NCBI GenBank assembly: GCA_027886185.1
Contig: WOAB01000838.1
Coordinates: 434,001-498,000 of the forward strand
Length of the DNA: 64,000 nucleotides
Source of the DNA: Rheum nobile
Taxonomy: Eukaryota; Streptophyta; Magnoliopsida; Caryophyllales; Polygonaceae
Direction of reading: 5' to 3'
Part shown: one piece after another, positions 34,628 to 45,419 of the stretch
Position numbering within the stretch: position 1 is the first letter of the stretch
How the letters are laid out: each line of letters opens with the position of its first letter
Notes under the pieces: generated by a model
Databases searched by the model: none
Seen by the model: the letters and a program-made list of their open reading frames with translations, nothing else
Told to the model about the DNA's origin: nothing
Position numbers and translations under genes: made by a program

Positions 34628-34830
34628 TAGAAGTAACCTGAAGGACTCATAAGGTTCTCAATTTAATGCTTTGGTGAATATATCGGCAATTTGATCTTTA
34701 GTCCTACAATGTTCTAGCAGAATGTTCCCTTTTTCAACATGATCATGCAAGAAATGATGCCTAATATCTATATGCTTGGTCCTAGTATGATGCACATGAT
34801 TCTTTGAGATGTTGATTGCACTAGTGTTAT
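34628..34830 (-). pseudogene. pol: Sir-3 pol C-terminus (end of RNase H)
   Basis: The minus strand reads DNTSAINIS-type sequence immediately after the Sir-4 insertion point, then HHTRTKHIDIRHHFL and KDQIADIFTKALN. TGA at 34658-34660 replaces the usual Arg. It is separated from the rest of pol (45415-48332) by Sir-4. Confidence 0.85.
34826..34830. repeat. Target-site duplication of Sir-4, left copy
   Basis: GTTAT here and GTTAT at 45415-45419 flank Sir-4 exactly. Both belong to the Sir-3 RNase H codons around DNTS. Confidence 0.95.
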
Positions 34831-35967
34831 TGTAGGATCATGATTGTTAGATAAAAACTTAAGGAACTCAGAATAATGATTCTCAGTTCCTTTAGCAGCG
34901 GAAGATAAACAATCAAACAAATGACAAGTTCCTTATAGTGGAAACCTTTGATTGCCAACTAGCAATCCAGGATAAAAACCACTACCTTTCTTTCGAAAGG
35001 ATTTCAAAGTCTACTTCTTGATTTCTTATCTCTTTTGGTTACAGCTTATCCTAGGAACGAACACACAGTTCCTTTGCCTTACACACAGTTAGACAATCCT
35101 AGATAACTTAACACAATCAATAATCAATCCAAGAAACAGACTTTCGCACCTAGGAACTATCACTTACAGTCACAGGAACTTAGCACTCAGCTCTTCTTCC
35201 TTGACTGGTTCCTCTTGATCTCGGTTTGCTTTGATGATCTTTATTTTGAGGTTCACACTAGATGTTTGCTAATGAGTGTGAGTTCTTGTTTTTGTGCATG
35301 AAGATAACCCTTGGGTTAGTCTTCCTTTTATAGAGAATTCTTCGCAGCTCGATCCTCTCTTGGTTCCCACGGATTGAGCTTGCCCTAGGATTAGTGGTTC
35401 TCCTTGATCCACGTTGTTCTTGGCATGTGCAAACAACCTAGGTAGCTCAGAATCTCTCTTGGTTGGTCAACTACCTCAGACGAGCCTTGTGGTGTCGTTG
35501 TCAAAACGCTTTCGTCCGAGGTTGAGTAAGCTGGCCGTTTGGGAACCGTCTGTTGGACAACGACGTCTTCATGTGCTGTCGCTTTCATCGTCTCTGTCCG
35601 AGGTAGAGGTTCTCTAGGCATCTTGTTCTTTAGCTCTTGGACCTTGGCAGCCTTTTGGAAGCTTCGGACAAGTCATTTTCGACACCTTTTGTCCGAGGTT
35701 GTGTGTTCCCAGATTTCTCGGGAATCGCAATGTCGCAAGCTCCATTTCTGGGCACACCTGGGTTCCTCTGGATTCCTTCAGCTGTCTTGTTCCTTTGGTT
35801 CCCTTGTTCTGTTTGGCTTTCCTGCCTTAGGTAATTTCCTGTGGTTCCTTAAAACACATCTTTGAGATAAAACATTAGTATCATAATATTTGTCATCTTC
35901 AAAAGTAGAGAAACTGAGGAACGGAACTCTCAGGGGAACCTAAGTTCTAGAGTTCCGTTTCCTAACA
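34831..35967 (-). repeat. 3' LTR of Sir-4 (1137 bp)
   Basis: TGTAGGATC to TTTCCTAACA on the plus strand; partner at 44306-45414. Confidence 0.95.
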
Positions 35968-36225
35968 ATTTCCCCCTTTTTGATGATGACAAATACAAGG
36001 AACCTGACAACATAATAGGACTTTGAATCTTATGAGACCATATTGAGATAACGGGATTTACAACATTACAGATTAGTGATAGAACATTCAATGGTTGCAA
36101 ATTCCCCCTAAGCAAGTGAACAAGTTTATTTCAAATTCCCCCTTAGAAATAGAACTAGTTCAGAGTTGTTATTAATTCAGTAGTCTCCAAAGTTCAAGGT
36201 TCCTATCCTTTTCTTTCCCCTTTTG
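35968..36225 (-). other. Multiple polypurine tracts of Sir-4
   Basis: On the minus strand: AAAAAGGGGGAAAT touching the LTR, AGGGGGAATTT near 36101, AAGGGGGAATTT near 36137 and TCAAAAGGGGAAAG near 36216. Confidence 0.85.
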
Positions 36226-36569
36226 ACATCATCGAAAAGATTAAGTACAAGTTAAGAACATGATATCCAAGTGAATATGCAATTGCATCAAGCCTAAAAA
36301 AAATCATAATGAGAACGTTAAGGCAAAGACAAATTGATCATTGGAACGATTCCAAATATAGTCATTAAAGCTTCATTGATCATTGTTCAAAACACTTATA
36401 CCACAACATAATAACTGACAACTGACAACACAAACAGCAAATAGCAAGGAAGACAACAAAAGCAATTTTAGGAAAGACAACAAAAGGGATAGAAGGGGGG
36501 AGTAGGATCCTAAGGGAAACTACTAGCTCGCTGTGGCATTGCAGCACTGGGAACCTAGAACAAGCGTTC

Positions 36570-38173
36570 CTATGGCGTAGTAGCGGCCTCCTCTTCTGCA
36601 TCCTTGTCGTCGGTTCCTACATTTTGGCCCGCGGCCTGATGAGCACTGATTGCACCTTGCCAATCCTTCTGCAGAACTTCCACCAGACTCTCAACAGCAG
36701 AACTGATACACCCCAACTCTCTTACTTGATCATGGATGGCGACCGTGTTGGCAGTCGAGCCTTCCAAGATAGCTTTTTCAATACGATCCAACGCAAGGAG
36801 GATCGCAGAGGAGTCTGAAGAGGGGGGTTGCTGAGGGTGGGAACTAGAACGGCCCTGGGAACTCGCCTTTTCCTTAGGCGGGATTTCTTCTGTTTCAGCA
36901 GGGTTGGGTTGTTGTTCCTTAGATTTCAGCTTCCGAACCGTGTGCATGGTAAGACATTTGCTATAGGCAGTCTCGGGTGAGTCTTCTGGGTACTGATTGA
37001 GGTTGGAGAGTAGCTTCTTGATGATGTGAGGGAAGGGTAAAGCATGGGAGTCATGGGATGCACAGAATTGCATGTGAGCCAACACAATACGGGGAAGATC
37101 CAACTAAAAACCGGAGAGCACCTTGTCCATGTAGATGGCGTCGGTGATGAAGACTTCGTTCCTGTGCTCTTGCCTAGGAACCAAGTTGCGAGTGATCCAG
37201 AAATGCAGTAGCCGGTTTGCGATGGAGAGATCCTTCGTCTCCAAAGATGAGAGGGATGCGCCATCATAAATTTTCTTCACTATTGCTCCTTTGGACTTGA
37301 ACCCTTTCCTTTAGGCCATCCCTTCTTCTGAGGCAGAATGCCAAACCCAGACCTTGGCTCGAGCCTTAGAGCAGACGCGATCAAGTTGGCAGACAAGGGA
37401 TAGCTGGTTCCCTTCCAGATAAGAATGGCGTCGTGACAGGGAGAGTTCTCCTTCTGGGGTACAAACTCCATAGATTGGTAAAACATCCGGACAACCTCGT
37501 CGGAAGCAGAGAAAGGCTCGCACAGTATCTCGTCCCACCCTTGGAACTGCAACAGAGAGTGAAACTCATCCAAAGCTTCTCCATAGAGTTCCTCATCCTC
37601 TTCTTCTAACTCCTGGGTCCAGAATTCTCTGCCGATAATGAGAGGTTTTAGGATCTTCCTTTTGGAGAAGGAAGAGGAGACAGAGAGGGTGGTGGTTTTG
37701 GCCCTTTTTGTGGATTTGGTTTTATAGGGAACAATGGCTTGGGAGCTTCTCTTCCTCTGTTGCATTCTTGTGGCGACAGAGGGGCCTGGGTTGGAAGTTT
37801 TGGATTTTAGGCTGATCGGGGAAGGCTCGGGGCTAAGGATCTCTTAAAGGGATTTATCCGGAGAGGAATCATGCGACCCGCCTTCAGAAACTGATTTTGT
37901 GACTGATTCTGAAGCCAAAGTGATGGCTTGCTCCGCTTCTTTGGGCATGGTTGGTTCCTCTTCCACCTTTTCCTTATCCTTTGGTGGTTTCTCAAGCTTC
38001 TCTTCTGGTTTCTCTGCAGGTTTCGCCACGGGGTTTTCTTTGGGGAGGGATTTTGAAGAAGTGGAGGCAGAAACAGGCTTGGAGGAGGAGGCTTTAGCCT
38101 TCTTTTTGCGAAATGCTTGAAGAAAAGCAGCCTCCTCTTCATCCATAACACCGATTGGGTTAGGGTTGGCCAT
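36570..38173 (-). pseudogene. Sir-4 third ORF, putative plant transposon protein-like
   Basis: It starts MANPNPIGVMDEEE at 38173. Breaks: TAA 37844-37846 after SPDKSL, a frameshift near 37305 after GWPKGKG, and TAG 37104-37106 before LDLPRIVLAHMQF. The conserved domain is otherwise complete and close to that of Sir-2. In this copy, then, the third ORF is more damaged than gag and pol, the reverse of Sir-1. Confidence 0.82.
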
Positions 38174-38995
38174 TTGAGAGGAGCTAAGAGGATTGCTGTG
38201 TGAAGATCTGGGATGGAGAGCTTGTGTGATCAACTCAGAGCAACTGAGCACCTCTTTAAGGGCGTTGAAGATCTGGGATGGCCAAGAGCTGAGGTGACCG
38301 TTGAAGCAAATCCAGCCGTTGAGAAGATCAAGGCAAATCCGAAGCATTGAAGAGAGTTGCAGCTTTTCGGAACGGCTATCTTAAATTCAAAATTTGACCC
38401 ATTCAGAGAAGAGGGAGGTCTGCCACTGATAAGACATGCCTTATCCCTGCCAATATGCCATAAATAGCGTCTGGGAGAGCCAAGCGAGCCGTTGGAGAGA
38501 CGCTACGTTCTGGTTCCTTTCTGGCGACATTTTCAGCGAGCTAGAGGAATGTATGGGAACCTTTGGTGTGGGTTAAAACAAAGGAACCAAAAACAGTACG
38601 TTCCCATACAAGGAATCAGGGTAGGCCATTTATCGCATTGCACAATAATTCTCAGAGAGGGTTTAGAGATGGATCATAGAGAATTGAATTGAGCAATGAG
38701 GCAAGGGTAGGTCTTAGTACACAATCATCATCTCGGCTTGTAATGTTGGGTTAGAAATATGATCAGATTGTGACTTTTGGGCCATCAAAAAAATTTGAAC
38801 AATGAGGAGTTGAAAAAGTAATAAGGACCAAAAGGAAACGAACCAGAAAAATTTATCTAAGCCCTTTTAAGAAACCATTATGACAAGAAGGGTTTGTGGC
38901 AAAAGATTTAACACAAGGACATCAAGACTCAACAAGTTAAATATCTTAAACTAGTCAATCAGGGGAACTGGAAAGAATTCTCAGAACTAAGGTCA
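38174..38995 (-). other. pol to third-ORF spacer of Sir-4
   Basis: Homologous to 26297-27117, inverted. No ORF of note. Confidence 0.6.
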
Positions 38996-41900
38996 CTACT
39001 GAGTAATAGGAATCATTCCTAGTTCTAATCTGAGGTTCTCAAAAGGAACTCTATTCAATGCCTTGGTGAATATATCTGCAATTTGATATTCAGTTCTACA
39101 AAATTTCATAATGATGTTTCCCTTCTCAACATGATCTCTAAGAAAATGATGTCTAATGTCAATATGCTTGGTCCTAGTATGATGCACATGATTCTTAGAA
39201 ATGTTTATGGCACTAGTGTTATCACAAAGAATAGTGAGAGGGCCATAAGACATACCAAAGTCCGCGAGTTGTTGCTTTAGCCAGAGAAGTTGGGAACAAC
39301 AAGAGGCAGCCGCAATGTACTCGGATTCTGTGGTGGAGAGAGAGACTGAAACTTGTTTCTTTGATCCCCATGACACGAGGCAAGGGCCTAGGAACTGTGC
39401 CATTCCAGAAGTGCTCTTCCTATCCACCAAGTATCCGGCATAATCAGCATCAGTGAAACCCATGAGCTCAAAGGGACATTCTTTGGGGTACCAAATGCAG
39501 AGATCGTCAGTTCCTTTGAGGTATCGAAGTATTCTCTTCACAGCGGCCAAGTGGGTTTCTCTTGGACAAGATTGAAACCTAGCACACAAGCCAACAACAA
39601 AGACAATGTCTGGTCGACTAGCGGTTAGGTACATGAATGAGCCAATCATACCTCTATAGAGCTTCTCCTCCACTAGAGGACTCGAATGGTCCTTATCCAA
39701 ATGGGCAATGGTGGATATGGGAGTGGAGAGAGGCTTGCATGAATCCATTTTGAACTTCTTCAGTAGTTCCCTGACATACTTTTGTTGGTGGATTTGAATA
39801 CCATCTTCCTTTTGAGTGATTTGTAATCCGAGGAAGAAAGTGAGTTCCCCAATTAGACTCATTTCAAATTCACTGCTCATCAAGTCTTTGAACTTGTCTA
39901 CAAGGGACAGGTTAGTGGAACCAAAAATGATATCATCAACATAGATTTGAACCACTAAGATGTTACCTTCTTCTTCTAGGATGAAGAGGGTCTTATCAAT
40001 AATTCCACGTCTGTAGCCATTTTGAAAGTAGGAACTGGGCAAGACGATCATACCATGCTCTGGGAGCTTGCTTGAGGCCATACAATGCCTTGTCTAGGAA
40101 GTACACATGATCTGGATGATCGTCGTCTTCGAAACCAGGAGGTTGCTTGACATAGACTTCTTCTTGAAGAATTCCATTGAGGAAGGCTGTCTTCACATCC
40201 ATTTGGAACAACTTGAACCCTTTGTGAGATGCGAAGGCAATCAACAACCTTATTGCTTCGATCCTTGCCACTGGAGCATAGGTTTCATCATAGTCAATTC
40301 CTTCTTGTTGATTGTATCCTTGAGCCACAAGTCTTGCTTTGTTCCTTATCACAACTCCTGTATCATCTAGCTTGTTTCTGAAAACCCATCTGGTTCCTAT
40401 GATGTGCTTATCCTTGGGGCGAGGAACCAGATGCCAGACTTTGTTCCTTTCAAATTGATGAAGCTCTTCTTGCATGGCTTGGATCCAGTCCGCATCCTTC
40501 AGTGCCTCACCTATGTTCTTTGGTTCCACAATAGACAAAAAGGCATTAAAGGCAAAGAAATTTAGATGTTCGCACCTGACTAAAGGCTTGACGACTCTTC
40601 TTTCTCTGTTGGAAGCCAAAGTATTTGATGTGGAGACATTCTGTGTTGAGCATTCAGCTTCCTGGTTGGGGTCACCTTCTCCATTGAAGAACATGTGGGA
40701 AGATGAATCATTGAGGTCTCCACAGATGTTGTCGTCATGCTCATGATTCCCAGAAATGGATTGTTGTTCATTATCCATGGGAACTGGTGGAGGAGCCATT
40801 GGAGGGTTCCGAGCAGCAGGACAGGAACTGGGTGGAGTGACATCTTCATCTGGATCTTCTTGATATGACTTGGGAAACAGGTCTTCAAAGGAATTGGTGG
40901 TGTTCTGCACAATCTTTCCAAGTGATTTTTCATTAAAAATGACATGAATACTTTCTTCTACCTTTTTAGTCCTTTTGTTGAAGACTTTGTATGCCTTGCT
41001 GCCTGAGACATATCCAATGAAGATTCCTTCATCACTTCTTGGGTCGAACTTGCCAAGATTGTCCTTTCCATTGTTGTGCACAAAGCACTTGCATCTGAAC
41101 ACCCTTAGATGAGAAATGTTGGGAACTTTTCCTCTTAGGAGTTCATAGGGCGTCTTCTCTGTGATAGGGCGAAGCATGGCTCTGTTGATGATGTAGCATG
41201 CTGTGTTGATCGCCTCAGCCCAAAAGGATTGGGAGAGTCCACTTGAGATCAACATAGTTCGAGCCATGTCTTCCAAGGTCCTATTCTTTCTCTCCACTAC
41301 TCCATTCTGTTGAGGAGTGTATGGTGCAGAGAAGTTGTGATCAATGCCATGCTCACTGCAAAAGGTTAGAAATTCTCCATTTTCGAATTCGGTACCATGG
41401 TCAGACCGAATAGCATCAAGTGAACAATCAAGGGATTTTTCTAACAAGGGAACTAGGTCTTTAAAGCGATCAATGACTTCACTTTTAGATTTAATGAAAA
41501 TGGTCCAAGTAAAGCGAGAGAAGTCATCGACAATAACAAAAATATACCTGTTCCCTCCTAGGCTTTGAACTCTCATGGGTCCACAAAGATCCATGTGGAT
41601 GAGCTCAAGAGGCCTTGAAGTGCTTACCATGTTTTTGGATTTGAAGGAACTACGAGCCTGTTTTCCTTTTACACAGTCAGAGGATGGTTCCTTAGATGTG
41701 CCACTCAGCTTTGGCAATCCTCTGACTAGTTCCTTTGAGTGTAGCTTTTGAATCAGCTTAGTGCTAGCATGACCGAGGCGTTGGTGCCACAACTGAGCTT
41801 GGTCATTCACGGTTGAGAGACACAATTTCTCGTTGGGGACGAAGGATGGATCAACAATGTAAACATTGTTGAATCTCTTTCCTTTTAGGATGATTTGTCC

Positions 41901-42203
41901 CGAGGAGTCAAGAACTGAGCATTCGTTTGATCTAAATCTGACTTCATTGTCTCCTTGATCACACAGCTGTGACACACTTATTAGATCAAAACCAAGACTA
42001 TCAACAAGGTGAACTTTGTTTACCTGAATGTGATCGTTGAGTTTCACAGTTCCTATTCCACAGATTTTCCCTTTGCTTTTGTCTCCAAAGGATATGTTCC
42101 CTCCTTGGAGAAGTTGAAGAGAGGTCATTTGATTTCTTCTTCCGATCATATGGCATGAGCAACCATTGTCAATGTACCATAGTTGGGGTTGCCTCTCTTC
42201 TTT
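38996..42203 (-). pseudogene. pol: Sir-4 pol (protease, integrase, RT, RNase H), one frameshift
   Basis: From the predicted exon 2 start (42203) the frame is open to about 40017, where one extra A in a TCAAAATGG run shifts it. The remaining RT and RNase H then read cleanly to 38996. Protease site is DNGCSCHM (Ser of DSG changed to Asn). Integrase zinc region has LWHQRLGHAS, but its first Cys is replaced (PSSDC instead of PCSDC). The DDE core (MDLCGP, SDHGTEF, NGVVERKN), YVDDIIFG and the RNase H motifs are intact. It would be expressed as Gag-Pol after splicing of 42204-43202. Confidence 0.92.
40478..40575 (-). other. Exitron-like 98-nt GT-AG segment inside Sir-4 pol
   Basis: On the minus strand, TCAG|GTGCGA to ATCCAAG|CCATGC. 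It has the same length and place as in Sir-2, and its downstream flank CCATGCAAG is identical to the Sir-1 joined sequence. Confidence 0.65.
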
Positions 42204-43202
42204 CTGCACACAAGGGAACTAAGATTTCTGAACCCAGCAAAGCTTGGCTTTACTGGGGAGATTAGCATTCCGAGTCTGTGAATAACCAGGGAACTGGTTC
42301 CTTTCATGGTAATGAGTACTTTTCTCCTTTTCAAAGTTCCTTTTCTTAGCACAATCAGTGTTGTAATGACCATTCTTACCACAGTAGGTACACAAACGAT
42401 TGTAAACATCATGTCCATATTTTCCTTTTCCTGGCCTAAAAGGTTTTTCAGTTTTCCTTTTGTTAAAATCAACATTGTTTCTAACCTTGCTATGGGCCAT
42501 GTCAATATATTTTTTGTGAGCAAAGGAATTGGTGAACCATTGGTTTTCAGGAACCATCTTTTCTTTTCCCTTTGGTTCCTTCTTAGGACTTTGAGAACCT
42601 TCATTGAGACGTTTGGCAACCTCAGCCTTGTTCTCAAGGACCATGATCTTCTTTGATAGGAATTGATTCCTATCACGAGAAGTGGCCAGAGCAATACTGA
42701 GGTTCTCATTCATCTCAACAAGTTCTCGCCTGGCCTTTTCTTCTTCAGCATCATTGTTCCCTTTATTATTGACATATCCTATTCCATGTCGTTGTCTCAC
42801 AAAAACAGTTTGATTTATCATTTTTTCATTAATGGAATTAGTGAGAATGTCTAACCTATCCATTATGGATTGAAGCATGTCATTTCCAGGTGGATTAGCA
42901 TGCAAGAGAACTTTGACAGAATCTATGCTAGTTTCATCACAAGATTTGCAAGTTTTAAGGTGACTAGCATGCACATTCCTAATATCAATGAGTTTGGAGT
43001 GAGTTTCAACTAGGTCTTTCTCAGTTTCATCAAGTTTCTTACTCCAAACAGAATTCTCAACAGTCAAGCAAGAAATTTCATCTTCACAATCATCTAGTTT
43101 CTGTTGAAGGAAACTGGTTTCCTTTCCTAGTTTCTTTATGATTTTAAGAAGTTGTTTCTTATCACAATCAACTAGGGATTTTAAGAGATCGTCAGAAGTT
43201 AC
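42204..43202 (-). other. Predicted gag-pol intron of Sir-4 (999 nt)
   Basis: On the minus strand: GAG|GTAACT at the donor, TTCCCTTGTGTGCAG|AAAGAAG at the acceptor. The length is 333 codons, so frame is kept either way, but an in-frame TAG at 42219-42221 blocks unspliced Gag-Pol. CTAAT lies about 55 nt upstream of the acceptor as a possible branch site. The Sir-1 sequence equals the joined exons at this point. Confidence 0.85.
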
Positions 43203-44255
43203 CTCAAGGTCTTCTGAGTCGCTTGAGTCTTCTTTTGCCATGAGACATCTCCCTCCAGAGAAGCCACTCAGATCCAGTTCCTCATCTGAGTCTTCTCCCC
43301 ATGATGCTACGCGAGCCTTCTTTCTTTGAGGTCTTTCCTCTTCCTTAGACTCTTCTTTGTTGGGACAGTTCTTAGCGTAGTGTCCCTTCTCCTTGCACTC
43401 GTAACAGGAGACTTCCTTGAGATCTCTTCTTGGTCCATTGTGAGAGGAACTGCCCTTTTGGAACCTTCCCTTCACAAAGAATTTTTTGATGTTCTTTGTG
43501 AAGAGGGCTGTTAGTTCGTCCTCCTCTTCTTCAAGGTCTGAGTTCTCTTCCTCCATCTCGAGCCTAGAGAAGGCTTTGGAGATCTTGAGGGCGATTCCTT
43601 TCTCTAGTTTCTTATCGGCATTGGCTTTAGTGTGCTCTCCTTCTTCAACTTCCAGTTTCCCTATGTCTTGGGTCAAGGGAAGGGATTGGATGCCTGGAGT
43701 GTTCTTCATGATTCCCTTGAGAAGGGTGAACTTGGAGTTGAGTCCATTGATAATCACCAAGGACTTGGAGACTTCATCAAGATCAACTCCCGCCGCCGTC
43801 AACTTTCCAATTAATCTGTTGAAGCGAGAGTAGTACTCTGAGATGGTCTCAGTTTCCATCATTTTGAAGGTGTGGTATTCTCCTTCCAAAGCAAACTTTC
43901 TGCTTTGCTTTAGTTCCTCACTTCCTTCATGCATATCCTTGAGAGCTTTCCACATCTCCTTGGCCGCCTTGATGCCTATGACTTTGTCCATGTCCTTTCT
44001 GTCCAATCCATTGAGGATGAACTGTCTTGCCTTGGCATTCTTCTCCATGATGACATAATGTTCTGGTTTCCAGTCTTCTTCCTTCATGGTAAGATCGACG
44101 TGGCCATCTCCATTTTCGACTATCCTCCAACATTGGTAGTCGTTGGTCTTGATGTGGCTTTCCATGCACTTTTCCCACCATGTTTCTTCTCCTTTCTTGC
44201 GAAGGTGTGGCTTGTTGGTGGAGATTCCTAGCTCAAACTTGCTTGGTTGAGACAT
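42219..44255 (-). CDS. gag: Sir-4 gag, unspliced long form (678 aa)
   Basis: ATG at 44255 (MSQPSKFELGIS); an in-frame ATG at 44273 would add six residues. Residues 1-351 equal exon 1: the capsid core (LNGLDRKDMDKVIGI, YYSRFNRLIGKL) and the first CCHC knuckle, CYECKEKGHYAKNC, near residue 285, followed by an acidic segment. Residues 352-678 are intron-encoded: a long heptad-like region (QLLKIIKKLGKETSFLQQ, VWSKKLDETEKDL), a Lys-rich part and a second knuckle, CTYCGKNGHYNTDC, near residue 630, then WVQKS and TAG. A long Gag with coiled coil fits what is known of Sireviruses. Splicing would swap residues 352-678 for pol. Confidence 0.88.
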   Translation of the reverse strand: MSQPSKFELGISTNKPHLRKKGEETWWEKCMESHIKTNDYQCWRIVENGDGHVDLTMKEEDWKPEHYVIMEKNAKARQFILNGLDRKDMDKVIGIKAAKEMWKALKDMHEGSEELKQSRKFALEGEYHTFKMMETETISEYYSRFNRLIGKLTAAGVDLDEVSKSLVIINGLNSKFTLLKGIMKNTPGIQSLPLTQDIGKLEVEEGEHTKANADKKLEKGIALKISKAFSRLEMEEENSDLEEEEDELTALFTKNIKKFFVKGRFQKGSSSHNGPRRDLKEVSCYECKEKGHYAKNCPNKEESKEEERPQRKKARVASWGEDSDEELDLSGFSGGRCLMAKEDSSDSEDLEVTSDDLLKSLVDCDKKQLLKIIKKLGKETSFLQQKLDDCEDEISCLTVENSVWSKKLDETEKDLVETHSKLIDIRNVHASHLKTCKSCDETSIDSVKVLLHANPPGNDMLQSIMDRLDILTNSINEKMINQTVFVRQRHGIGYVNNKGNNDAEEEKARRELVEMNENLSIALATSRDRNQFLSKKIMVLENKAEVAKRLNEGSQSPKKEPKGKEKMVPENQWFTNSFAHKKYIDMAHSKVRNNVDFNKRKTEKPFRPGKGKYGHDVYNRLCTYCGKNGHYNTDCAKKRNFEKEKSTHYHERNQFPGYSQTRNANLPSKAKLCWVQKS

Positions 44256-44291
44256 GATCTGCAAACTTATCAAAGATCTAGAGCTTTTCCT

Positions 44292-44303
44292 GCTCTGATA
44301 CCA
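44292..44303 (-). other. Primer-binding site, initiator tRNA-Met
   Basis: TGGTATCAGAGC on the minus strand, two bases from the LTR end. Confidence 0.93.
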
Positions 44304-44305
44304 AT

Positions 44306-45414
44306 TGTAGGATCGTGATTGTTAGATAAAAACTTAAGGAACTCAGAATAATGATTCTCAGTTCCTTTAGCAGCGGAAGATAAACAATCAAATAAATGAC
44401 AAGTTCCTTATAGTGGAAACCTTTGATTGCCAACTAGCAATCCAGGATAAAAACCACTACCTTTCTTTCGAAAGGATTTCAAAGTCTACTTCTTGATTTC
44501 TTATCTCTTTTGGTTACAGCTTATCCTAGGAACGAACACACAGTTCCTTTGCCTTACACACAGTTAGACAATCCTAGATAACTTAACACAATCAATAATC
44601 AATCCAAGAAACAGACTTTCACACCTAGGAACTATCACTTACAGTCACAGGAACTTAGCACTCAGCTCTTCTTCCTTGACTGGTTCCTCTTGATCTCGGT
44701 TTGCTTTGATGATCTTTGTTTTGAGGTTCACACTAGATGTTTGCTAATGAGTGTGAGTTCTTGTTTTTGTGCATTAAGATAACCCTTGAGTTAGTCTTCC
44801 TTTTATAGAGAATTCTTCGCAGCTCGATCCTCTCTTGGTTCCCACGGATTGAGCTTGCCCTAGGATTAGTGGTTCTCCTTGATCCACGTTGTTTTTGGCA
44901 TGTGCAAACAACCTAGGCAGCTCAGAATCTCTCTTGGTTGGTCAACTACCTCAGACGAGCGTCCGAGGTTGAGTAAGCTGGCCGCTTGGGAACCGTCTGT
45001 TGGACAGCGACGTCTTCATGTGCTGTCGCTTTCATCGTCTCTGTCCGAGGTAGAGGTTCTCTAGGCATCTTGTTCTTTAGCTCTTGGACCTTGGCAGACT
45101 TTTGGAAGCTTCGAACAAGTCGTTTTCGACACCTTTTGTCCGAGGTTGTGTGTTCCTAGATTTCTCGGGAATCGCAATGTCGCAAGCTCCATTTCTGGGC
45201 ACACCTGGGTTCCTCTGGATTCCTTCAGCTGTCTTGTTCCTTTGGTTCCCTTGTTCTGTTTGGCTTTCCTGCCTTAGGTAATTTCATGTGGTTCCTTAAA
45301 ACACATCTTTGAGATAAAACATTAGTATCATAATATTTGTCATCTTCAAAAGTAGAGAAACTGAGGAACAGAACTCTCAGGGGAACCTAAGTTCCAGAGT
45401 TCCGTTTCCTAACA
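44306..45414 (-). repeat. 5' LTR of Sir-4 (1109 bp)
   Basis: TGTAGGATC to TTTCCTAACA on the plus strand. It lacks 28 bp (about 35493-35520 in the partner) within an otherwise collinear alignment. Confidence 0.95.
44800..44807 (-). promoter_or_regulatory. TATA-like box in the Sir-4 5' LTR
   Basis: TATAAAAG on the minus strand, conserved with Sir-2. Confidence 0.6.
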
Positions 45415-45419
45415 GTTAT
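45415..45419. repeat. Target-site duplication of Sir-4, right copy
   Basis: GTTAT, identical to 34826-34830. Confidence 0.95.

Larger units (their letters stand above)
34831..45414 (-). mobile_element. Sir-4: near-intact Sirevirus-type copia element
   Basis: The element is 10,584 bp with LTRs of 1137 and 1109 bp and a perfect GTTAT duplication. It is the best preserved copy: the full unspliced Gag ORF is open and pol has a single frameshift. The LTRs differ by about 17 substitutions by eye plus one 28-bp deletion. The order is LTR, primer site, gag with intron, pol, spacer, third ORF, polypurine tracts, LTR. Confidence 0.95.

Noticed and set aside
42219..42221. Stop-codon readthrough (TAG) as the gag-pol expression mechanism
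   Set aside because: The downstream context TTCCCT is not a known strong readthrough context, the stop lies inside the predicted intron, Sir-3 has gag and pol in different frames, and Sir-1 lacks the whole interval at exact splice sites. Splicing explains all four copies.
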